In this document: piece after piece, positions 45,201 to 57,200 of the stretch
How positions within the stretch are numbered: position 1 is the stretch's first letter
Layout: every line of letters starts with the position of its first letter
DNA from: Omphiscola glabra
Taxonomy: Eukaryota > Mollusca > Gastropoda > Lymnaeidae
Direction of reading: 5' to 3'
NCBI GenBank assembly: GCA_964017045.1
Contig: OZ024801.1
Span: forward strand, 33,963,257-34,027,256
Length of the DNA stretch: 64,000 bases
Program-made: the position numbers and the translations under genes
The notes under the pieces: model-generated
The model's input: the letters and a program-made list of their open reading frames with translations, nothing else
The model's database searches: none
What the model was told of the DNA's origin: nothing

Positions 45201-48200
45201 TGTTTTTAACTAATCAAAAACCTTAACTTGCTAGAATACTTATAGAGTTGGTTTAAAATAACAGTGATGTTTTTCCTTCAATCTTTCTTGCCTCGCAGCT
45301 TGAGGTCCTCAGTGCTCAAAATGCGAAACTTATCAAAACATCAAACAGTTTACAAGCAAGACTGACAAATTTACAGGTAAGTTGACCTTTTCGTCATAGT
45401 AAGTTGACCTTTTCGTCAAAGTAAGTTGACCTCTTCATCATAGTAAGTTGAAAAAAAAACCTTTTCACCTTTTCGTCATAGTAAGTTGACCTTTTCATCA
45501 TAGTAAGTTGACCTTTTCATCATAGTAAGTTGACCTTTTCATCATAGTAAGTTGACCTTTTCATCATAGTAAGTTGACCTTTTCATCATAGTAAGTTGAC
45601 CTTTTCGTCATAGTAAGTTGACCTTTTCGTCATAGTAAGTTGACCTTTTCATCATAGTAAGTTGACCTTTTCATCATAGTAAGTTGACCTTTTTGTCATA
45701 TACTTTATTTTAAAGTCAAATGACAAATCACCATGTATTTACTTATTAGATGTTAGCTGACAATTTTCAAATGTGTTTGTAGAGGAAACAAGAGTATGAA
45801 CTCAAATTGAAAGACTCTGAAGTGATGAAGCAGTCCATTGAAGCTAGCACAGACCAAGGAAAGGAAGCGGCTGGTCCTAAGCCTGGGGATAAACCAGATG
45901 AAAAAATGCAGAAATCTGCTAAACAGAGCCGGGTGAGATCACATTCACATGTTTTTCAAGCCTTGATATATATTTGCGACAAGTTCCAATGTTTATACTT
46001 TATTTTCCCTCTGCAATTTCATGTAGTGATATGTTTAAGAAAGGGAAAAGTGGCACATCAACAAATGACCAGAGATTCAATTTTTGTCAGCAGAGCTCAG
46101 TACATGTGTACTCTGCCGCGCTGTCTGCCCTTTTGGACTGGGTGTGTGAAGCACATCTACGTCAAGCCCTGACAGAGATGCCAACGAAACCATCAGAAAC
46201 TTACTGTGCCCCGGCTTTTATTCAGGAGCGTGTGTTAAAGGTGGGTGAACTTGGGGATAATTTGTCAATCATTTCCTAATTGTGAATTAGTTGTGAATTA
46301 GTTGTGAGTGAGTTGTGAGTGAGTTGTGAATTAGCTGTGAGTGAGCTGTGAATGAGTTGTGAATGATTTGTGAGTTAGTTGTGAATGAGTTGTGAGTGAG
46401 TTGTGAATGAGTTGTGAGTAAGTTGTGAATGAGTTGTGTGTGAGTGAGTTGTGAATGAGCTGTGAATGAGTTGTGAGTGTGTTGTGAATGAGTTGTGAGT
46501 GTGTTGTGAATGAGTTGTGAGTGTGTTGTGAGTGTGTTGTGAATGAGTGCTGTTCTAGTGATTTTTTATTCTTTCTTCTTAGCTGAAACATGGCATAACA
46601 TTGAATTGTTTTTTTAAATTTTTTTTTTTCATACAGCATTTTAATCCCTGGCTGTAACAAAATCAATCAATCAATCAATCAATCTTAATTCAAGTCAATA
46701 GTTTCACTCCGAAGTGAGATTGCATGGTATATGATGACTGGTTTTGCGCTAGAGTAACACATTAGAGCTAGTGTAACACATTAGAGCTAGAGTAACACAT
46801 TAGATGTCTCATGTTTGAATTGTTCTTTTTCCAAAATTTTCTCTTGCTAAATATATTTATCCCTGTACTGAAAATAAATATGTCCAATTTCCATTTATTT
46901 GGATCAATCTAAGATTCTTATCTTATTTGGTTTTATTTATTTTTTATTTATATCACTTCAGACTGATTTGACACATTATTATATTTATACGACCGACCTG
47001 TTTATTTCAGGTACTTCCGAATCTTGTTGACATTCTCCGAGACAATGCATCCAATCTTCGCTGCTGCCTGCCATGTCTACAGTTTATTTATTGGTCACTT
47101 CTGCACATAGATCAGATGCAAACTCAGCAGGTGGATTCATTTACCCAGCCTTACCAACTTTATAATGCATTTTGTGTAATTTAGATCCACAGATGAAAAT
47201 AAGTCATAGATGAGGGTATTGATATATTTTCCCCCGGAGATAACCGCTAAGTAATGAATCATTTTACTAAGTGCTACAATTATAAATCTAAATATTCTTT
47301 AGTTGCATCAAGCTTTGGTTTCTGTTCAGACCTACTTCATCAGCTGTAACTTTACTTTTAAGACTACATCAGCTGTAACTTTACTTATAAGACTACATCA
47401 GCTGTAACTTTACTTATACGACTACATCAGCTGTAACATTACTTATACGAATACATCAGTTTTTTCAGTGGACAGTCTTTTTTATGTATCCCACATCAAG
47501 TTAACTGTTGTATCCCGACGTGGGACAACCTTTACACATTTCCCGAAGATCATCATTTTAAGGGTTACAATACATTTTGTAATATAAAAATTCTTTCAAA
47601 AATTTGTATCGCTGACACAATGGTCTTCTCTCCCTTTCTTGTCGCAGAATGTCAGTATGTCTACAACCATGAGGCGCCTGGGCGAGGAGATTTATTACCC
47701 CAAATCGGCTAAAGTGACCGAGGTAGAGAAAATTATGGCCACACCGGCGGCCCTGAGCGAGAAGCTGAAAGAGCCACTTTTTATGCGCAGCTCAAACAAC
47801 CACGTGAGACTGCTGTCGACATTGATAGTATTAAAAACTTTAACTCGGGGTGAGTAGATGGAGGCTGATATGTTATTTGTTTGTGTTTGCATGAGGTCAC
47901 CATAGTTAGTTTTTCTCTAATAGGCAAGAAAGTGCTTGAATTTAAACAGAGAGGAAACATCGGTTGAGGTGGGTAAATGCACCTCAGCCAGTTTCAAGAT
48001 ACGCCAGCAACCCTCAGCCAGTGTCAAGATACGCCAGCAACCCTCAGCCAGTGTCAAGATACGCTAGCAACCCTCAGCCAATGTCAAGATACGCAAGCAA
48101 CCCTCAGCCAGTGTCAAGATACACCAGCAACCCTTAGCTCACCCAGCTTCTAAAGAGGAGGCAAGGACTCTGCCCACTATGAAAACTGTATTTTCTCTGC

Positions 48201-51200
48201 AAATATGCCTGGATGTGCACATGGGACAGATGGACATGGGATAGATAGACATGGGATAGTTGGACATTGGATAGATGGACATGGGATAGATAGACATGGG
48301 ATAGTTGGACATTGGATAGATGGACATGGGATAGATAGACATGGGATAGATAGACATGGGATAGATATACATGGGACAGATGGACATGGGATAGATGGAC
48401 AGTTGAACATGGGACAGATGGACATGGGATAGATGGACATGGGATAGATGGACATGGGATAGATGGACATGGGACAGATGGACATGGGACAGATGGACAT
48501 GGGATAGATGGACATGGGGTAGATGGACATGGGGTAGATGGACATGGGATAGATGGACATGGGATAGATGGACATGGGATAGATGGACATGGGGTAGGGA
48601 AAGGAGAGAGATGGGATAGGTGGACATGGCCTTGGGGTGGAGAAAGGAGAGAGGTGCGGGAAGTGGGATAGGTAGACAAAGCCTGTGGTGAGGAAAATGG
48701 ATAGTTTGGTAGATAGGATAGGTGTTCAAATGAGGTTACAGGGCAGTGGCGTAGTCTGTTAAAGTAAAGGGGAGACCCTGAACATCCAGTGGCCATATAT
48801 CAACAACAAAGACTTACTGGAAAGGACGCACCAAGAGCCCATAGCTAAAGACATAAGGAAAAGTTGGAGGTGGATAGGGCACACTCTTCGTAAGCCCCCG
48901 GATAACATCACCGGACAATCCCTAACATGTAACCCCTGAGAAAAAGGAAGAGCTGAAGGCCAAAGGAGACACGTGCTAGAGGCAGACACACAAAGTATGG
49001 GATACACCAGGAAGCAACTGGAAAGAAAATCACACTACCAAGATGAATGGAAAATTCTTGTAGACTGCCTATGCCCCAGGTGGGGTAAAAGACATATGTA
49101 AGTCAGTAAGGAGGAGACAAATTTGGGGCAGGAGATAAGAAGTGAGTTGGGGGGAAAGGGAAGTTATTGAACACTCAAAAGATCTTGTTAGTTATTGAAC
49201 ACTAAATATCTTGTTAGTTATTGAACACTCAAAAGATCTTGTTAGTTATTGAACACTCTAAAGATCTTGTTAGTTATTGACTAGGTACATTTTGGTTGAT
49301 CATTCCTTGCACAATTGTCTCACTGGGTTTCCTTCTAGTGTTAAGATAACCCGATTGCTAACTGTGACTGATACAAACGTTGTCTATGGGTAACAAACAT
49401 TGTCTATACGTTTCCTGAAAAACCTGCACATCCTATCCTAAAGTATAGTAATAGAACTCTCAGCAAAAAATATAATAACTCAACTGCCTATCCAACAAAA
49501 ATGTAGACTCTCAACTGCGTATTCAAACAAATATAACTGTCTCTCACAAAATTTACCCACCTTTTATACCTGAAGCCCCCACCCAAAGAATACCCAGTAG
49601 TCAGATGCGATTAAATCCGCCTCATGAATACAGGAAAAAGTAAAGCCATTGGCTCACGTAACAACACAAAATACCAGCCATGACACACCCAAAACAGCAG
49701 CACGTAATCTGCCAATGACACTGACTAGTCTTCCATATGTGCCTGTTTAGCTGATGTTATAGCCCAAGGGTTTGACCTGCTGAAAGCCGAGCTTAAAACA
49801 GACCAGGCCAAAGAGCTGTTCCTTTACTACCAAGCGACAAATGTCGTCATTTTCTACTTAAAGCCAGTAAATAAGGTAAGCCAGAAAGCTCCACCAGTTT
49901 GTCATTGTAAAATTTTACCATCTGTTATGCAAAAATATTATTTTCAAATGGGCCGAGGCTGATTATACTTATACTTTTTTTTTAAAATTAACCATTAGGC
50001 GTTGATAAAAATTCCAACATCCAATGAAAGGAGAAAAACTTACTTGCATGCACAATATTTATTGGTTTTTTAAGTTACCCGGTATCCAATACTAACGCAA
50101 TTTTTTCTTTTATCATGTGAGATTTGACTTGGCACTCACATTTTAATTGATCTCACTAAGAAGGTTGGTATTCATTTAAGCCAGGCCTGCACAACTCAAA
50201 ATGTAAGGCGGGCCATACTACTTTATGAAAGACTTGTGTGGGCAAAAAAAAAAGGGGGGGGGGGGGTGCTATTAAGAAAATAATAAGAATAAATAATATT
50301 TCGTTACTTCGTGGGCCGCAATTTGGGTGCTGGTGGGACGCATGTTGTGCAGGCCTGATTTAAGCTATTAACTCGTTGGTTTTCCGAAAATTTGAATGGC
50401 AACGATAGAGAATGCTGAAAAACAAAATCTCACTTTATGGTTTTTATGAATATTTTCCCCTTTTTTTTTTTTTACTCCAAATGTTTTGCTGACACATATG
50501 ACTGGATAGTACCACAATGTTGTTCAGGTAACTTATAGGTTGGCCGGAAATTTGAATGGCAACGATAAAGAATGCTGAAACACAAAATCTCACTTTATGG
50601 TTTTTATGAATATTTTCCTCTTTTTTTTTTTATTATTCCAAATGTTTTGCTGACACATATGACTGGATAGTACCACAATGTTGTTCAGGTAACTTATAGG
50701 TTGGACGGAAATTTGAATGGCAACGATAAAGAATGCTGAAAAACAAAATCTCACTTTATGGTTTTTATGAATATTTTCCCCTTTTTTTTTTTATTCCAAA
50801 TGTTTTGCTGACACATATGACTGGATAGTACCACAATGTTGTTCAGGTAACTTTTAGGTTGGCCGGAAATTTGAATGGCAACGATAAAGAATGCTGAAAA
50901 ACAAAATCTCACTTTATGGTTTTTATGAATATTTTCCTCTTTTTTTTTTTTTTATTCCAAATGTTTTGCTGACACATATGACTGGATAGTACCACAATGT
51001 TGTTCAGGTAACTTATAGGTTGGCCGGAAATTTGAATGGCAACGATAAAGAATGCTGAAAAACAAAATCTCACTTTATGGTTTTTATGAATATTTTCCCC
51101 TTTTTTTTTTTATTCCAAATGTTTTGCTGACACATATGACTGGATAGTACCACAATGTTGTTCAGGTAACTTTTCGGTTGGCCGGAAATTTGAATGGCAA

Positions 51201-54200
51201 CGATAAAGAATGCTGAAAAACAAAATCTCACTTTATGGTTTTTATGAATATTTTCCTCTTTTTTTTTTTTTTATTCCAAATGTTTTGCTGACACATATGA
51301 CTGGATAGTACCACAATGTTGTTCAGGTAACTTATAGGTTGGCCGGAAATTTGAATGGCAACGATAAAGAATGCTGAAAAACAAAATCTCACTTTATGGT
51401 TTTTATGAATATTTTCCCCTTTTTTTTTTTATTCCAAATGTTTTGCTGACACATATGACTGGATAGTACCACAATGTTGTTCAGGTAACTTTTAGGTTGG
51501 CCGGAAATTTGAATGGCAACGATAAAGAATGCTGAAAAACAAAATCTCACTTTATGGTTTTTATGAATATTTTCCTCTTTTTTTTTTTTTTATTCCAAAT
51601 GTTTTGCTGACACATATGACTGGATAGTACCACAATGTTGTTCAGGTAACTTATAGGTTGGCCGGAAATTTGAATGGCAACGATAAAGAATGCTGAAAAA
51701 CAAAATCTCACTTTATGGTTTTTATGAATATTTTCCTCTTTTTTTTTTTTTTATTCCAAATGTTTTGCTGACACATATGACTGGATAGTACCACAATGTT
51801 GTTCAGGTAACTTATAGGTTGGCCGGAAATTTGAATGGCAACGATAAAGAATGCTGAAAAACAAAATCTCACTTTATGGTTTTTATGAATATTTTCCCCT
51901 TTTTTTTTTTATTCCAAATGTTTTGCTGACACATATGACTGGATAGTACCACAATGTTGTTCAGGTAACTTTTAGGTTGGCCGGAAATTTGAATGGCAAC
52001 GATAAAGAATGCTGAAAAACAAAATCTCACTTTATGGTTTTTATGAATATTTTCCTCTTTTTTTTTTTTTTATTCCAAATGTTTTGCTGACACATATGAC
52101 TGGATAGTACCACAATGTTGTTCAGGTAACTTATAGGTTGGCCGGAAATTTGAATGGCAACGATAAAGAATGCTGAAAAACAAAATCTCACTTTATGGTT
52201 TTTATGAATATTTTCCCCTTTTTTTTTTTATTCCAAATGTTTTGCTGACACATATGACTGGATAGTACCACAATGTTGTTCAGGTAACTTTTAGGTTGGC
52301 CGGAAATTTGAATGGCAACGATAAAGAATGCTGAAAAACAAAATCTCACTTTATGGTTTTTATGAATATTTTCCTCTTTTTTTTTTTTTTATTCCAAATG
52401 TTTTGCTGACACATATGACTGGATAGTACCACAATGTTGTTCAGGTAACTTATAGGTTGGCCGGAAATTTGAATGGCAACGATAAAGAATGCTGAAAAAC
52501 AAAATCTCACTTTATGGTTTTTATGAATATTTTCCCCTTTTTTTTTTTATTCCAAATGTTTTGCTGACACATATGACTGGATAGTACCACAATGTTGTTC
52601 AGGTAACTTTTCGGTTGGCCGGAAATTTGAATGGCAACGATAAAGAATGCTGAAAAACAAAATCTCACTTTATGGTTTTTATGAATATTTTCCTCTTTTT
52701 TTTTTTTTTATTCCAAATGTTTTGCTGACACATATGACTGGATAGTACCACAATGTTGTTCAGGTAACTTATAGGTTGGCCGGAAATTTGAATGGCAACG
52801 ATAAAGAATGCTGAAAAACAAAATCTCACTTTATGGTTTTTATGAATATTTTCCCCTTTTTTTTTTTATTCCAAATGTTTTGCTGACACATATGACTGGA
52901 TAGTACCACAATGTTGTTCAGGTAACTTTTAGGTTGGCCGGAAATTTGAATGGCAACGATAAAGAATGCTGAAAAACAAAATCTCACTTTATGGTTTTTA
53001 TGAATATTTTCCTCTTTTTTTTTTTTTTATTCCAAATGTTTTGCTGACACATATGACTGGATAGTACCACAATGTTGTTCAGGTAACTTATAGGTTGGCC
53101 GGAAATTTGAATGGCAACGATAAAGAATGCTGAAAAACAAAATCTCACTTTATGGTTTTTATGAATATTTTCCTCTTTTTTTTTTTTTTATTCCAAATGT
53201 TTTGCTGACACATATGACTGGATAGTACCACAATGTTGTTCAGGTAACTTATAGGTTGGCCGGAAATTTGAATGGCAACGATAAAGAATGCTGAAAAACA
53301 AAATCTCACTTTATGGTTTTTATGAATATTTTCCCCTTTTTTTTTTTATTCCAAATGTTTTGCTGACACATATGACTGGATAGTACCACAATGTTGTTCA
53401 GGTAACTTTTAGGTTGGCCGGAAATTTGAATGGCAACGATAAAGAATGCTGAAAAACAAAATCTCACTTTATGGTTTTTATGAATATTTTCCTCTTTTTT
53501 TTTTTTTTATTCCAAATGTTTTGCTGACACATATGACTGGATAGTACCACAATGTTGTTCAGGTAACTTATAGGTTGGCCGGAAATTTGAATGGCAACGA
53601 TAAAGAATGCTGAAAAACAAAATCTCACTTTATGGTTTTTATGAATATTTTCCCCTTTTTTTTTTTATTCCAAATGTTTTGCTGACACATATGACTGGAT
53701 AGTACCACAATGTTGTTCAGGTAACTTTTAGGTTGGCCGGAAATTTGAATGGCAACGATAAAGAATGCTGAAAAACAAAATCTCACTTTATGGTTTTTAT
53801 GAATATTTTCCTCTTTTTTTTTTTTTTATTCCAAATGTTTTGCTGACACATATGACTGGATAGTACCACAATGTTGTTCAGGTAACTTATAGGTTGGCCG
53901 GAAATTTGAATGGCAACGATAAAGAATGCTGAAAAACAAAATCTCACTTTATGGTTTTTATGAATATTTTCCCCTTTTTTTTTTTATTCCAAATGTTTTG
54001 CTGACACATATGACTGGATAGTACCACAATGTTGTTCAGGTAACTTTTAGGTTGGCCGGAAATTTGAATGGCAACGATAAAGAATGCTGAAAAACAAAAT
54101 CTCACTTTATGGTTTTTATGAATATTTTCCTCTTTTTTTTTTTTTTATTCCAAATGTTTTGCTGACACATATGACTGGATAGTACCACAATGTTGTTCAG

Positions 54201-57200
54201 GTAACTTATAGGTTGGCCGGAAATTTGAATGGCAACGATAAAGAATGCTGAAAAACAAAATCTCACTTTATGGTTTTTATGAATATTTTCCCCTTTTTTT
54301 TTTTATTCCAAATGTTTTGCTGACACATATGACTGGATAGTACCACAATGTTGTTCAGGTAACTTTTCGGTTGGCCGGAAATTTGAATGGCAACGATAAA
54401 GAATGCTGAAAAACAAAATCTCACTTTATGGTTTTTATGAATATTTTCCTCTTTTTTTTTTTTTTATTCCAAATGTTTTGCTGACACATATGACTGGATA
54501 GTACCACAATGTTGTTCAGGTAACTTATAGGTTGGCCGGAAATTTGAATGGCAACGATAAAGAATGCTGAAAAACAAAATCTCACTTTATGGTTTTTATG
54601 AATATTTTCCCCTTTTTTTTTTTATTCCAAATGTTTTGCTGACACATATGACTGGATAGTACCACAATGTTGTTCAGGTAACTTTTAGGTTGGCCGGAAA
54701 TTTGAATGGCAACGATAAAGAATGCTGAAAAACAAAATCTCACTTTATGGTTTTTATGAATATTTTCCTCTTTTTTTTTTTTTTATTCCAAATGTTTTGC
54801 TGACACATATGACTGGATAGTACCACAATGTTGTTCAGGTAACTTTTAGGTTGGCCGGAAATTTGAATGGCAACGATAAAGAATGCTGAAAAACAAAATC
54901 TCACTTTATGGTTTTTATGAATATTTTCCTCTTTTTTTTTTTTTATTCCAAATGTTTTGCTGACACATATGACTGGATAGTACCACAATGTTGTTCAGGT
55001 AACTTATAGGTTGGCCGGAAATTTGAATGGCAACGATAAAGAATGCTGAAAAACAAAATCTCACTTTATGGTTTTTATGAATATTTTCCCCTTTTTTTTT
55101 TTATTCCAAATGTTTTGCTGACACATATGACTGGATAGTACCACAATGTTGTTCAGGTAACTTTTAGGTTGGCCGGAAATTTGAATGGCAACGATAAAGA
55201 ATGCTGAAAAACAAAATCTCACTTTATGGTTTTTATGAATATTTTCCTCTTTTTTTTTTTTTTATTCCAAATGTTTTGCTGACACATATGACTGGATAGT
55301 ACCACAATGTTGTTCAGGTAACTTATAGGTTGGCCGGAAATTTGAATGGCAACGATAAAGAATGCTGAAAAACAAAATCTCACTTTATGGTTTTTATGAA
55401 TATTTTCCCCTTTTTTTTTTTATTCCAAATGTTTTGCTGACACATATGACTGGATAGTACCACAATGTTGTTCAGGTAACTTTTAGGTTGGCCGGAAATT
55501 TGAATGGCAACGATAAAGAATGCTGAAAAACAAAATCTCACTTTATGGTTTTTATGAATATTTTCCTCTTTTTTTTTTTTTTATTCCAAATGTTTTGCTG
55601 ACACATATGACTGGATAGTACCACAATGTTGTTCAGGTAACTTATAGGTTGGCCGGAAATTTGAATGGCAACGATAAAGAATGCTGAAAAACAAAATCTC
55701 ACTTTATGGTTTTTATGAATATTTTCCTCTTTTTTTTTTTTTATTCCAAATGTTTTGCTGACACATATGACTGGATAGTACCACAATGTTGTTCAGGTAA
55801 CTTATAGGTTGGCCGGAAATTTGAATGGCAACGATAAAGAATGCTGAAAAACAAAATCTCACTTTATGGTTTTTATGAATATTTTCCCCTTTTTTTTTTT
55901 ATTCCAAATGTTTTGCTGACACATATGACTGGATAGTACCACAATGTTGTTCAGGTAACTTTTAGGTTGGCCGGAAATTTGAATGGCAACGATAAAGAAT
56001 GCTGAAAAACAAAATCTCACTTTATGGTTTTTATGAATATTTTCCTCTTTTTTTTTTTTTTTATTCCAAATGTTTTGCTGACACATATGACTGGATAGTA
56101 CCACAATGTTGTTCAGGTAACTTATAGGTTGGCCGGAAATTTGAATGGCAACGATAAAGAATGCTGAAAAACAAAATCTCACTTTATGGTTTTTATGAAT
56201 ATTTTCCCCTTTTTTTTTTTATTCCAAATGTTTTGCTGACACATATGACTGGATAGTACCACAATGTTGTTCAGGTAACTTTTAGGTTGGCCGGAAATTT
56301 GAATGGCAACGATAAAGAATGCTGAAAAACAAAATCTCACTTTATGGTTTTTATGAATATTTTCCTCTTTTTTTTTTTTTTATTCCAAATGTTTTGCTGA
56401 CACATATGACTGGATAGTACCACAATGTTGTTCAGGTAACTTATAGGTTGGCCGGAAATTTGAATGGCAACGATAAAGAATGCTGAAAAACAAAATCTCA
56501 CTTTATGGTTTTTATGAATATTTTCCCCTTTTTTTTTTTATTCCAAATGTTTTGCTGACACATATGACTGGATAGTACCACAATGTTGTTCAGGTAACTT
56601 TTAGGTTGGCCGGAAATTTGAATGGCAACGATAAAGAATGCTGAAAAACAAAATCTCACTTTATGGTTTTTATGAATATTTTCCTCTTTTTTTTTTTTTT
56701 ATTCCAAATGTTTTGCTGACACATATGACTGGATAGTACCACAATGTTGTTCAGGTAACTTATAGGTTGGCCGGAAATTGCTGAGTTTTTTTGGGGAAAG
56801 GAGGTGCTAGGAGGTCAAAGTTCATAAATTCTCACACCTCCATATAGAGGAGATTAACTTTTTTTGTAATATTATGTTTCTCCCTTTCCAGGGGATATAT
56901 GTAAATTTTTGGGGTTAACGGTGGAAGTTCCAAATTAACAGGGGGTGGGAAGGGGTGGAGGGGATATGTTGATAGGTTGGGGCACACCAGGACCACGCAA
57001 GAGTTAATAGAACTGAATAAAAGGTAGCTGTCTGACGACCTGTTAACAGTGGAAGAGTTGGTTCGGTTGAGCAGCGTAGAGACATTCGAGTTAAGATAAT
57101 CGAGCTGAATAAGAAGATATGCACTTAAAAATAGAGAAACCTAAAGAAAGTCGACAGGTAGTGTGATACAGTTAGTCGACAGTTAGTGATACAGATAGTA

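Noticed and set aside
45377..45712. CRISPR-like array
   Set aside because: The repeats are contiguous with no unique spacers and lie in a spliced eukaryotic intron. The same holds for all other arrays here.
48134..48796. 220-codon minus frame with PCPSIPCPS repeats
   Set aside because: 15-bp minisatellite artefact inside a CCDC138 intron.
54740..56182. Repeated short minus frames (82-107 codons) in the satellite
   Set aside because: Identical frames recur because the satellite units are identical; the lysine runs come from the poly-T tract.
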